In this document: positions 50,710 to 59,910 of the stretch, one piece after another
How positions within the stretch are numbered: position 1 is the first letter of the stretch
Layout: every line of letters starts with the position of its first letter
DNA from: Rhodoblastus acidophilus
GTDB lineage: Bacteria > Pseudomonadota > Alphaproteobacteria > Rhizobiales > Beijerinckiaceae
Assembly (NCBI RefSeq): GCF_009720655.1
Contig: NZ_WNKS01000001.1
Location: 124,001 to 188,000, forward strand
Reading direction: 5' to 3'
Length of the DNA stretch: 64,000 nucleotides
Notes under the pieces: model-generated
What the model saw: only the letters and a program-made list of their open reading frames with translations
The model's database searches: none
Told to the model about the DNA's origin: nothing
Position numbers and translations under genes: made by a program

Positions 50710-53700
50710 GTCAGGCCTCCCGCGTTTCGCGCGCCGGCCGCCATGACCTCGGCGACGGCGCCTGCATGCAAATTCGCGAGGCTCGCGGGGGCGTCGACGT
50801 TCTCATCCATGTGCCGCGCCGCCAAGTCGCGCGCCGTCAGGGTTTCGGCGTCGCCGGGTTCGCTCTGGCAGTGCAGCAAAGCGCCGACCCGCGCGCCGAG
50901 ATCGGCCAGGGTCTTGACCGAGGTGATCGCCACGAGCGGCAGGTCCACGCCCAGTCTTGTTTCAAGATTCATGCGCAATTCCAGCCCCATCAGAGAATCC
51001 ATGCCGAGGTCGCTCAGCGGGCGGCCCGGGTCGATTTCGTCCGTGGAGACATGGAGAATCTGCGCGATTTCCGCCGCGACGAGCGTGGTGATGAGCGCCT
51101 GGGCCTCGGCGGGCGATTTGCCGGCGAGCATCTCGCGCACATCGACCTCCTCGGGCAGATCGTTTTGCGCGGCGCCGAGCAGGCTTGCGAAACTTGGCGA
51201 GGCCGCCGTCTTGAGGCGCCGGTTGGCCTTCGTCGGGCGCAAGGCGGCGCAATAGACCACCGGATCCGTGTTGTTGTTGGCCAGCAATTCTTCCAGGCGC
51301 GCCAGCGCGTCCGCCGCCGGCATGGCCAGCACGCCGGTCAGCCGCGCCAAATGTTTCACGGTGTCTCCGCTGCGGGTCAAAACGCCGGCGTCGGCGATCG
51401 CGCCCCAGCCCACCGCCAGGCCCGGCAGGCCCAGTTTGCGGCGGCGGCGCATCAACCCCTGCAAAAAACCGTTCGCGGCGACATAGGCGCCTTGGCCGGG
51501 ATTGCCAATGAGGGCTGTCGCGGAGGAATAGACGACGAAATAGTCCAGCGCGGCGCCGCGCGTCGCCGCGTCGAGGCAAAGGGCTCCGTCCACCTTGGGG
51601 GAGAGCACGGAAGTCAGTTGCGCCTCGGTCATGTTGGCGATCGCCGAGTCTTCGAGCGTCATTGCGCAATGGATCACGCCCTTAAGCGGCGCGATCACGC
51701 CAATGCGCGCGATCAGCGCATTGACCTCGTCGGCGCGCGACACGTCGACCTTGTCCACGACGAATTGCACGCCGCGCGCGCGCAAAGGCTCGACCCTGCG
51801 TTCGTGTTCTGGCGACAAGCGCCCTCGGCGAGACGCGACGACGACGGTTTGCGCACCCTTTTCGGCGAGCCACAGGGCCGTCTCGAAACCGAAACCGTCG
51901 ACGCCGCCGATCACCAGATGCGCGCCGGGCGCTGGCGTGAATTGAGGCTTGGTCTTGCGGCGTATCGTTCCCGCCGTCGGCGGGCGGATCAGGATCTTGC
52001 CCACGTGTCCGGCCGATTGCATGAAACGGAAGGCCCGTTCGGCCTCGAGCGCGTCGAAGGTGACGTAGGGCAATGCGGAGAACGCGCCGTCGGCGAAGCG
52101 CTTCCCGATTTCGTCCATCATCCTGCCCGCATAGCTGATATCCCTGGCGAGCAATTGGTCGATATCGACACCGAAATAGCCGAGATTCCGCCGGAAGGGG
52201 CGCAGATGCAGCGCGGTGTTGGCGACATAGTCGCGCTTGCCAAGTTCGACGAAGCGTCCGAACGGCTTGAGGCATCCGATGCCCGCCCGCATGGCTTCGC
52301 CCGAGAGAGAATTGAGCACGACATCGACGCCGCCGATCTCGGCGCGGATTTGATCGGCGAAACGGGTTGAACGGGAATCGTAGACTTTTTCGGCGCCGAA
52401 GAACGTCGCCAGGGCGCGCTTGTCTGGCGCGCCAGCCGTGGCCGCGACACGCGCGCCGAGCGCGTTGGCGACCTGCAAAGCCGCCAGACCGACGCCGCCG
52501 GCCGCGCCATGGATCAGCACCCATTCCCCGGGCCGCACGCGCGCAAGTTCGAACAGCGCATACCATGCGGTCAGGAAGGCGACTGGAATGGTCGCCGCCG
52601 CTTCGGTTGAAAATGCTTCCGGCACGACGACGAACACGTCTTCGGCAGCCACCACGTAATTGGCGAAACTGCGTCGCGCAAAGCCCATCACGCGGTCGCC
52701 GACCTTCAGGCGCGCCACGTCCTTGCCGACCCGAACCACGCGTCCCGCGCATTCGAAGCCCATGGACGGGCCCGCGAGACCGCCTTCGAGCACATCATCG
52801 CTCAGCAGCCCAAGTGACCACATCACGTCACGGAAATTCAGGCCGGTCGCGGCGACCTCGATTTCCACCTCTCCGGGCCCCGGCTCCTGGCGTTCGCGCG
52901 GAGACCAATGCGCGCGCGACAGCGCGCCGAGATGTGCGAACTCCAGTTCGGAATTCTCCGCCGCCGTCTCCGCGCCGGCGGCGCCATGTCTCGGGAGAAT
53001 CCGAAGCACGCGACGCCCGGCCGCTTCGAAGGCGGTCTGTGTTTCGCCCCGTGGCTCCCGCAGATATTCGGCAAGCCGTTCGGCCGCCGCCGCCGCATCG
53101 AACTCCGGCGCGAAGTCGACCGTTTCCAGGGCCAGTTCGGGATATTCGTTGGCGGCGACGCGGGCGAACCCGACGAATGCTTCCGCCCAGTCCGCTTCGG
53201 GTCCGCCTTGCGCAAGGCCGCGCGTGAGGACGAGGATGCGCCGTTTCGGTGGCGAGCGCCGCAACAGCGCGGCGAAGCGGTCAATCGCCCCAGTCAGATC
53301 GGCGGCCGTTCCGGCCCCTTTTCGCGTCGCCAAAAAAGCCACGACGGGTTCCGCGCTTGCGGGGTCTTCATCATCGACGCCGACACAACCAGCGCCGATC
53401 TCGGACAAAGCCGCGGTGAACGCCTGCGTCCAGACATCCTTCGCCGGATCGAAAAGCGCCAACGGCGGAAGCGCCGGCTGGCCTGGCGCAACCGTGGGAT
53501 TGGCGACGACAACGGCGCCAAGGCCTTCTCCGAGCGCGATCGTTGCGACGTCTTGGCAATCCGCGCGTTTCAACGCGCGCTCGATTTGCGTGGGCCCCGG
53601 ACTGAGGACGAGCGGGAAATCCGGCGGCGATGAGGGATCGAACCAATTGTCGCTCATGCCCCAGAACAGGTCGAAGGCCGATTCGCGCTCGGGCGCCCAT

Positions 53701-56700
53701 ACCGCCAACGCGCCCCTAGCGACGAGGCGACGCGACAAGCCCTTGATGAGTTGCTGATCTTCCGCAACGACAGGCGAAAGCCCCAGCGCCAGCGCGAGGT
53801 GAAAAGGGGCCCCTGTCGCGGGCTCGTCGCTGGTCACGAGGTAATCGACATTGGCGCGTGCGCCGAGCTTGGCGGCGGCATGCTGCTGCCGCTTGATGTC
53901 CTGGCACGCGATGACGACGACGGCCCTTCCGGCGTCCGTGAGTTCATGCAGCGCGCGCAGAACGCCCGCGTGATTCGGTTCAGCGACCAGGACGCGCAAC
54001 GGCTCGGGTGCAAGCCGTTGAGCGAGATCCTCGCAAACGTCAGCAAAAAGGCGTAACGCCGGCTGGCAATGCATCGACCTGCGGTCGAATTTCTCGGCGA
54101 GATCGCGGCGCGTGGGCGTGACGACTCCATCGCGCAGGAAATCGCCGAGCGTTGCGAGGACAAAGGCGGAAAGAACCAGTTCGAAATTGGCGTCGGGACT
54201 TTCGGCGGCCAGAGTCGCAAGGATCTGGCGAGCCGGCGGCAGTTCGCTTTGTTCCGCGAGACGCCAGCGGGTCTCGACTTCGTGTGCGAGGCCGGCGTCG
54301 CGCAAGGTGTGCAGGAGCGCGTAAATCAATGGCAGCGCCGCGCGCGCTGTTCGTCCCGCTGCGACGCTGGCTTGCAGATCGAGGACGCCGGGGCCGAAGT
54401 GGGCGGAGAGCGCCTCGAACGCCAGAGCGCGACTGAACGCTTCGAGCAGCAGCCAGGCGTCAGGTCGGGTCTGCGCCGCCGCGCGCGCAAGATGATCGGT
54501 CAAAACCGCGCGCGCATCGAATACGGCGGGCGGATCGACCGCCAGCAGCTTCTCGCAGAACAGCGCTTCGCGCTCGTCATGATCGGCCAGCGCGACAGAC
54601 CGGAACAATCCGCCGCGCAGGGTCGCGACGATGGCGCCCTCCGCGTCATAGAGGGCGAGCGACGCAGTCAGCGCGTGTTCCGCGTCCGAATCCTTGACCA
54701 TGACGGCGCGATGGACTTCGGCATTGTCGCGATACACGCGCAGATCTGTGAAGCGCGTGGGCACATAGGCGGTCTTGCGCCCCCGCTTGCGCTTGATCTG
54801 AGGGAAAATGCCGTGGAAGGCCGCGTCGAGCACGGTGGGGTGCAGGGTGTAGGCGCCCGAAAACGAGCCTTCGTCGGGCGCAACGGGCGCGAAGTCCGAT
54901 TCCACGATCCGCTCGTCGGCGCGACAGCGCGCCACGCGCCGAAAGCTTGGCCCGTAGTCGAGGCCGCCGGCGCTGGCGGCGGCGTAGACTTGCGCGCTCT
55001 CCAGTTCTTGCATGCTGACCATGTCGATGCAGGGAAAGGCCGGAGGTTCGGCGCATGACGCGATCCGCCCGCGCGCATGAAGGCTCCATTCATCGGGCCC
55101 AAGTCGCTGCCGGCTCCAGATCTCGACAACGTGTTGCGCGCCGTCGTAGCGCGTCGAGATCTCGCGCATCACCTCGCCATCGAATGACATCCATTGGATC
55201 AGATCGAAATCCGTGAGGCCGATCGCGCCTTCCGGGAAAATCTCTCGCGCCACCGCCAGGGCCATTTCGGCGAGAGCCGCGCCCGGGAGCACCACTTCGC
55301 CGTCGACGCGATGATCGGCAAGGTAAGGCAGCACGGAAGCGTCAAGCAGGTTGCGCCATTCCGGCGTCCCCTGTTGCAGGCGGGAGCCCAGCAGGGGGTG
55401 CAGCTTCGGGCGAAGAAACAATCCGAGCGCCTGCGACGTCGCCGCCGCCTTGAAGAGTTTCGGATTGCGGGGCAGGGGAGGAAGACTGACGCGGCCCTTC
55501 GGCCGTGCGCCGAACAACAGCTTTTCGTCGCCGACCGCGCCGTGCGCCAGCAGACTCGCGATGCAGGCGGCGATCTGGTCGGTCGCGGCTTCGTTCTCCG
55601 CGAGCGAGGGCACGGCGGCCGCTTTCGACTGGCATTCGCGCAAAGTGTCGGAGATTGGCGAAAGCAGGATGGGTTGCGGGCCGATCTCCATGAAGATTGA
55701 GGCGCCGGCGCGGGCGGCGTACGCGACGGCGTCGCGAAATCTCACGACGTCCCGAAGGTTGCGCCACCAGTAGTCAGCGTTGAGCGCCTCGCCGCCGAGC
55801 ACGCCACCGGTTACGGTCGACACGAAGCAGGCGCCCTCGAACTGTTTGGGCCTGATGTCTTTGAGCGCGTCGCGGAGCGGCGCGCGCACGGGCTCCATGA
55901 GCGACGAATGGAACGGGTAGTCGATGGCGAGCCTGCGAACGGCGATGCGCGCGCGCCGAGCGCGCGCAACAAGGGCCTCCATTTGCGCATTGTCGCCGGA
56001 GACCGTGATAGAGGCGGAGCTGTTGACGGCGGCGACCTCCAATCGGAGATCGAATTCTTCCGAAAATTCGCGCAGACGCGTTTCGTCGCATGCGGCGACC
56101 GCCATGCCGCCGAAGCCGCGAAGCGGCTCCTGACATAGGCTGCGCCCGTGCACCAAGCGCGTCGCCGTTTCCAGGTCAAGCGCGCCGCACGCCCATGCCG
56201 CCGCGATTTCGCCAACGGAATGCCCTATCACAAAGTCGGGCGAAAAACCGAAATTGCGAAGAGTCGTCGTCACGCCGACCTGGACGGCGAACAGCAAGGG
56301 CTGCGAGACGGAGGCGGCGCCAAGCCTTGTCTCCAGTTTGGGATCGTCGAGCGCCGCGACCAGGGACCATCCGGCGAGAGGCGCGAAAATTCGGTCCACC
56401 GTCTCGAAACTGGAGCGAAATCCTCGATTCGTCTTGTATGCCGCGCGTCCCATGCCCGGCCACTGGCTGCCGTTGCCGGAGAAGACGAATGCGAGCGATG
56501 GCTTCGCCGGCAGGGCGGCGCCATACTTGGCTGCTCCGCGCTCGCCGCGCGCAAAGGACTGCAAGGCGGCGCCGAGCGCGGCTGGCTCCCGGGCGTCCAC
56601 CGCCAGCCGATGCGGGCGCCGTTCGCGCCGCCAGGCGGTCGCGCCGACGATGTCTGCTAGGTCGGCGTCGCTGCTATCGATTCTGTCAGCATAGTCACCC

Positions 56701-58061
56701 GCAAGCTTGGTCAGAGCTTCGCGCGACGCTGCGGACAGAAGGAGAAATTGCGCCGGATCGCCCTTTGGTCCGCGTTTGGTTGGCTTCGTCACTGAACCAA
56801 GCACGGCATGGGCGTTGGCGCCGCCGAAGCCAAAAGAGGAGACGCCAGCCAGCAGAGGGCCTTCCGCGCTGAACTCAATATTTTCGCGCACGGGCGAAAG
56901 GTTGAGCGCGGCGAAGTCGATGTCCGGGTTCAACTCGTCCAGATGCAGCGTTTTGGGCAGGCGCCTGTGCTCGAATGCGAGGATCGTCTTGAGAATGCCG
57001 GCGAGGCCGGACGCGGGTTCAAGATGGCCGATGTTTGACTTGACCGAACCGATCGGCAATGGCGTGACACGACCGGCGGCGAGAGCCGAGCCGATCGCGC
57101 GCGCCTCGACGGGATCGCCGACCCGCGTGCCCGTGCCATGCGCTTCCACAAAGGAGAGCCGCGCGCAGTCGACGCCGATCCGTCCGTAGAGATCGTCCAG
57201 CAGGGCGCGCTGCCCGTCCAGCGACGGGAGAGCGATGCCGGATGTGCGGCCGTCGCAATTGACGCCGGCGCCCAACACTTCGGCGCGCGCGGTCCATCCC
57301 ATGCGTCGCGCGTGTTCGGGGCTCGCCAGGATCAGCGCGACGCAGCCCTCGGCGCGGGCGTAGCCGTCGGCTTGCGCCGAAAACGGCCGGCAAAGGCCGG
57401 TCGGCGACAGCATGGTGGCGCGGGAGAAACCTACGAAGGAAATCGGCGACAACAGAAGATTGACGCCGGCGCACACCGCAAGATCCACGCGGCCGGTTTC
57501 GATCGCGGCGACGGCTTCGGAAAATGCGACGAGCGACGACGAGCAGGCGGTGTCGACGACGAAGCTCGGACCCTTGAGATCGAAAATGTAAGAAATGCGA
57601 TTGGCGAGAATCGACAGCGTGTTGCCGGTCATGAAATGACCGTCAACCGCCGCGAGGTCGGTCGCAAACAGCGCGCCGTAATCCAGGCTCGACGCGCCCA
57701 CGTAGACGCCGGCATTGGCGCCGGCGATGCTCGACGGCAAGATGCCGGCGTCGTCGAGCGCCTCGGACGCCACGTCCAGCAGCAACCGCTGCTGGGGGTC
57801 CATCTGCGTGGCTTCGCGCGGGGAAACGCCATAGACAAGGGGATCGAACGAGAAGACGTCGTCGATATAGCCGCCCTGAAACGAGTAGCTGTAGCCGGGC
57901 TCCGCCAGCCTGGGATGCAGGAAGCCTTCTTGAGACCAGCGCCCCGGCGGCGGCGCGCCAACCGCGCAGACCCCGCTGTCGAGCATCCGCCAGTACGCAT
58001 TCACGTCGCGGGCGCCGGGCAGTCGGCAAGCACACCCGATCACGACCGGCTTAATACTCAT
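50706..58061 (-). CDS. Type I polyketide synthase KS-AT-DH-(degenerate MT)-ER-KR-ACP, RkpA-like
   Basis: This single-module, highly reducing PKS has 2451 residues. The KS (1-425) has Cys173 in DTACSSS, His308 in EAHGTGT and His346 in NIGHLE. The AT (about 525-815) has GHSVGE (Ser615) and YPFHS (His718), which suggests malonyl. The DH (about 885-1160) has HRVDGEVVLPG (His917) and LHPTVLDAAFHG. A degenerate methyltransferase-like region lies at about 1290-1490. The ER (about 1715-2030) has HGAAGGVGLA at 1851. The KR (about 2045-2275) has GGVDGFGFE, Ser2180, Tyr2193 and Asn2197. The ACP (about 2315-2395) has GMDSLMG (Ser2356). There is no thioesterase. It probably acts iteratively to make a saturated acyl chain passed to the oxoamine synthase. 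Rhizobial RkpA is the closest concept. Confidence 0.95.
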   Translation of the reverse strand: MSIKPVVIGCACRLPGARDVNAYWRMLDSGVCAVGAPPPGRWSQEGFLHPRLAEPGYSYSFQGGYIDDVFSFDPLVYGVSPREATQMDPQQRLLLDVASEALDDAGILPSSIAGANAGVYVGASSLDYGALFATDLAAVDGHFMTGNTLSILANRISYIFDLKGPSFVVDTACSSSLVAFSEAVAAIETGRVDLAVCAGVNLLLSPISFVGFSRATMLSPTGLCRPFSAQADGYARAEGCVALILASPEHARRMGWTARAEVLGAGVNCDGRTSGIALPSLDGQRALLDDLYGRIGVDCARLSFVEAHGTGTRVGDPVEARAIGSALAAGRVTPLPIGSVKSNIGHLEPASGLAGILKTILAFEHRRLPKTLHLDELNPDIDFAALNLSPVRENIEFSAEGPLLAGVSSFGFGGANAHAVLGSVTKPTKRGPKGDPAQFLLLSAASREALTKLAGDYADRIDSSDADLADIVGATAWRRERRPHRLAVDAREPAALGAALQSFARGERGAAKYGAALPAKPSLAFVFSGNGSQWPGMGRAAYKTNRGFRSSFETVDRIFAPLAGWSLVAALDDPKLETRLGAASVSQPLLFAVQVGVTTTLRNFGFSPDFVIGHSVGEIAAAWACGALDLETATRLVHGRSLCQEPLRGFGGMAVAACDETRLREFSEEFDLRLEVAAVNSSASITVSGDNAQMEALVARARRARIAVRRLAIDYPFHSSLMEPVRAPLRDALKDIRPKQFEGACFVSTVTGGVLGGEALNADYWWRNLRDVVRFRDAVAYAARAGASIFMEIGPQPILLSPISDTLRECQSKAAAVPSLAENEAATDQIAACIASLLAHGAVGDEKLLFGARPKGRVSLPPLPRNPKLFKAAATSQALGLFLRPKLHPLLGSRLQQGTPEWRNLLDASVLPYLADHRVDGEVVLPGAALAEMALAVAREIFPEGAIGLTDFDLIQWMSFDGEVMREISTRYDGAQHVVEIWSRQRLGPDEWSLHARGRIASCAEPPAFPCIDMVSMQELESAQVYAAASAGGLDYGPSFRRVARCRADERIVESDFAPVAPDEGSFSGAYTLHPTVLDAAFHGIFPQIKRKRGRKTAYVPTRFTDLRVYRDNAEVHRAVMVKDSDAEHALTASLALYDAEGAIVATLRGGLFRSVALADHDEREALFCEKLLAVDPPAVFDARAVLTDHLARAAAQTRPDAWLLLEAFSRALAFEALSAHFGPGVLDLQASVAAGRTARAALPLIYALLHTLRDAGLAHEVETRWRLAEQSELPPARQILATLAAESPDANFELVLSAFVLATLGDFLRDGVVTPTRRDLAEKFDRRSMHCQPALRLFADVCEDLAQRLAPEPLRVLVAEPNHAGVLRALHELTDAGRAVVVIACQDIKRQQHAAAKLGARANVDYLVTSDEPATGAPFHLALALGLSPVVAEDQQLIKGLSRRLVARGALAVWAPERESAFDLFWGMSDNWFDPSSPPDFPLVLSPGPTQIERALKRADCQDVATIALGEGLGAVVVANPTVAPGQPALPPLALFDPAKDVWTQAFTAALSEIGAGCVGVDDEDPASAEPVVAFLATRKGAGTAADLTGAIDRFAALLRRSPPKRRILVLTRGLAQGGPEADWAEAFVGFARVAANEYPELALETVDFAPEFDAAAAAERLAEYLREPRGETQTAFEAAGRRVLRILPRHGAAGAETAAENSELEFAHLGALSRAHWSPRERQEPGPGEVEIEVAATGLNFRDVMWSLGLLSDDVLEGGLAGPSMGFECAGRVVRVGKDVARLKVGDRVMGFARRSFANYVVAAEDVFVVVPEAFSTEAAATIPVAFLTAWYALFELARVRPGEWVLIHGAAGGVGLAALQVANALGARVAATAGAPDKRALATFFGAEKVYDSRSTRFADQIRAEIGGVDVVLNSLSGEAMRAGIGCLKPFGRFVELGKRDYVANTALHLRPFRRNLGYFGVDIDQLLARDISYAGRMMDEIGKRFADGAFSALPYVTFDALEAERAFRFMQSAGHVGKILIRPPTAGTIRRKTKPQFTPAPGAHLVIGGVDGFGFETALWLAEKGAQTVVVASRRGRLSPEHERRVEPLRARGVQFVVDKVDVSRADEVNALIARIGVIAPLKGVIHCAMTLEDSAIANMTEAQLTSVLSPKVDGALCLDAATRGAALDYFVVYSSATALIGNPGQGAYVAANGFLQGLMRRRRKLGLPGLAVGWGAIADAGVLTRSGDTVKHLARLTGVLAMPAADALARLEELLANNNTDPVVYCAALRPTKANRRLKTAASPSFASLLGAAQNDLPEEVDVREMLAGKSPAEAQALITTLVAAEIAQILHVSTDEIDPGRPLSDLGMDSLMGLELRMNLETRLGVDLPLVAITSVKTLADLGARVGALLHCQSEPGDAETLTARDLAARHMDENVDAPASLANLHAGAVAEVMAAGARNAGGLT

Positions 58062-58321
58062 TGCGCCTTGCCAAAATAGAAGACATATTTTTCCTTGTTA
58101 ATACGCTGAGCGTGTTGACGATAATGAAATAATTCTGTGAGCTTGATAGTACAGATTGTCAAAAAGCGTGAACTTGTTTATAATAGCAAGCATGGAGCGA
58201 AAACCTTCTTTGGTTCGACTATGGCATCCTTGCGGGCTGTCGCACACGCTCAAGATTGAAATTTTTTCTATAGCGATGCACGGCAGAGTGGTAAAGAGCA
58301 TTATGTGGCGGTGCGCGATCT
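58062..58321. other. AT-rich intergenic region, probable PKS promoter region
   Basis: These 260 bases between the CDP-alcohol gene and the PKS gene are markedly AT-rich. On the minus strand a TTGACA hexamer at about 58155-58160 could be a -35 element for the PKS-capsule run, but the expected -10 at 17 bases is poor. I see no gene; a 63-codon plus-strand frame across it has no support. Confidence 0.35.
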
Positions 58322-59005
58322 TTAAAGCAATTCGCGCGCTTTCTTGATGGTAGCAATCAGAAAGAGAATGAGAAAAATGAGGGCGGCGAGGCCTACGGGC
58401 GCGTCGTACAGGGAGACGGCATGCCCGCCGAGGTTGAGACTCTGCGCGCCTGCGATGAACATGATGGTGTTCAGCGCAACCAAAAGGAGGCGCAATTCCG
58501 TGGGGCCGGCCGACAGGAACGTAAGTTTGAACTCGTCCGTAACGTAAGCTGAAATGAACACATGAATCCCGAGCAAGTAATAGCCGATCAGCGCCAGCAA
58601 GGCGACGGGAAGACTGACGAACGAGGACAATCCCAGTCCCGCCATAAGCACGAGATTGGAAAGCGCATCGACTGAGTGGTCGATGAAATAGCCGTATTTC
58701 GGCCGTTCGATCTTGCGGTGCCGCGCCAGCGAGCCATCGAGCGAATCGCCGAACCAGTATACGACCAAGCCAAGACTCGCGCCGAACAGCCAGGCCGGAT
58801 CGAATCGCGCCGCGACATAGCTGGCGAAGGACAGCAGGGCGCCAACAAAACTCAGGGCCGTCAGCCCGTCGGGGGTCACCCATGCCGGCAGGCGTGAACA
58901 AAGGTAGTTCAACAGGCGTCGTTCGGATCGCGCGAGCAGATTCGTCTGAATTCGGTTGGGAACGCGGGCTGTCGGCGTGCTGGTCAATGACGTTTCCAAT
59001 TCCAT
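58322..59005 (-). CDS. CDP-alcohol phosphatidyltransferase family protein
   Basis: This 227-residue membrane enzyme transfers a phospho-alcohol moiety from a CDP-linked donor. The catalytic signature is perfect: D-x2-DG-x2-AR-x9-G-x3-D-x3-D in GDSLDGSLARHRKIERPKYG followed by YFIDHSVD (about 85-112). Around it are about six hydrophobic segments. The ATG at 59005 is preferred over a TTG at 59026; neither has a strong ribosome-binding site. It stands at the head of the PKS-capsule run and divergent to the SDR, so a specialised lipid head-group step is more likely than housekeeping phospholipid synthesis. Donor and acceptor are unknown. Confidence 0.9.
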   Translation of the reverse strand: MELETSLTSTPTARVPNRIQTNLLARSERRLLNYLCSRLPAWVTPDGLTALSFVGALLSFASYVAARFDPAWLFGASLGLVVYWFGDSLDGSLARHRKIERPKYGYFIDHSVDALSNLVLMAGLGLSSFVSLPVALLALIGYYLLGIHVFISAYVTDEFKLTFLSAGPTELRLLLVALNTIMFIAGAQSLNLGGHAVSLYDAPVGLAALIFLILFLIATIKKARELL

Positions 59006-59055
59006 TCTGCGCCGGATCTGGCGCAAACTGAACGAACACGCGAGGCGCGGCCCTG

Positions 59056-59084
59056 TTGAGTTCGGGGCGACGTTGAGCTTAACT
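59056..59084 (+). promoter_or_regulatory. Possible promoter for the SDR-formyltransferase pair
   Basis: TTGAGT at 59056-59061 and TTAACT at 59079-59084 are spaced by 17 bases, 44 bases before the SDR start. The -35 matches well, the -10 only loosely. Offered as a weak candidate in the 122-base divergent region. Confidence 0.3.
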
Positions 59085-59127
59085 GTTCGTCATACAACCC
59101 TTACGCGAGATTCTGGCCCTGAGAAAG

Positions 59128-59910
59128 ATGCCTTCCGCCCGCAGCATTGCGATCACCGGCGCTTCCGGCGGCCTCGGCCGCGCCCTTGCCTTGAGCTATG
59201 CGGCCCCGGGCGTCACGCTGCATCTGCTTGGCCGGAGCGAAACGCGGCTCGTCGAGACGGCCGCCCTGGCTCGCCAACGGGGCGCGGAGACGCGAACCGC
59301 TGCATTGGATGTGCGCGACAGCAGCGCCATGGCCGCTTTTCTGAGGGAGGGCGACGCGAGGGCCGCGATCGACTGTCTGATCGGCAATGCGGGGGTGACC
59401 TGGGGTTCGAGGCCGGACGGCGAGCTTGAGGATTTTGCCGGCATTCGCGGAGTCATGGAGATCAACTTCGGCGGCGCGCTGAACAGTTTCCTTCCGCTCA
59501 TCGATTCGATGCTGCGCCGAGGCCGTGGCCAGATCGGTTTGGTGAGTTCGATCGCGGCCTTCGCGCCACAGGCGGACTGCGCCGGCTACGCCGCCAGCAA
59601 GGCCGCGCTGCTGGCGCTGGCATTGTCGCTACGCGCCGCGCTTAGTCCTCACGGCTTGCGCGTCAACGCGATTTGCCCAGGCTTCGTCGATACGCCGATG
59701 GCCGCCCGCTATATTGGATGGAAGCCGTCAATGGTCAGCGCGGAATACGCCGCGCAATTGATCCAACGCGGGCTTGCGCGCGACAAGGCGATCATCGCCT
59801 TCCCCCGGGGGCTCTATCTGGCGGCGCGTCTTCAGCAAATTCTGCCGGAGTCGCTTCGGCGAGTCGGAATGGACCGTTTCCGTTTTCATGTTCGACCCGA
59901 GACCGAATGA
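59128..59910 (+). CDS. Short-chain dehydrogenase/reductase, RkpH-like
   Basis: This 260-residue classical SDR has the NAD(P)-binding GASGGLGRAL (11-20), NAG at 87-89, and catalytic Ser141, Tyr154 and Lys158 (YAASK). ICPGFVDTPMA near 187 is typical. Rhizobial capsule loci pair an SDR (RkpH) with the PKS/FAS-like RkpA and the oxoamine synthase RkpG. The equivalent task here would be reducing the 3-keto group of the aminoketone, as 3-ketosphinganine reductase does. GAGAAAG precedes the ATG. The formyltransferase start overlaps its stop (ATGA). Confidence 0.9.
   Translation: MPSARSIAITGASGGLGRALALSYAAPGVTLHLLGRSETRLVETAALARQRGAETRTAALDVRDSSAMAAFLREGDARAAIDCLIGNAGVTWGSRPDGELEDFAGIRGVMEINFGGALNSFLPLIDSMLRRGRGQIGLVSSIAAFAPQADCAGYAASKAALLALALSLRAALSPHGLRVNAICPGFVDTPMAARYIGWKPSMVSAEYAAQLIQRGLARDKAIIAFPRGLYLAARLQQILPESLRRVGMDRFRFHVRPETE

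Noticed and set aside
58156-58347. 63-codon plus-strand frame between the PKS and CDP-alcohol genes
   Set aside because: It runs into the 3' end of the CDP-alcohol gene, has no ribosome-binding site and resembles nothing. The region is better read as promoter DNA.
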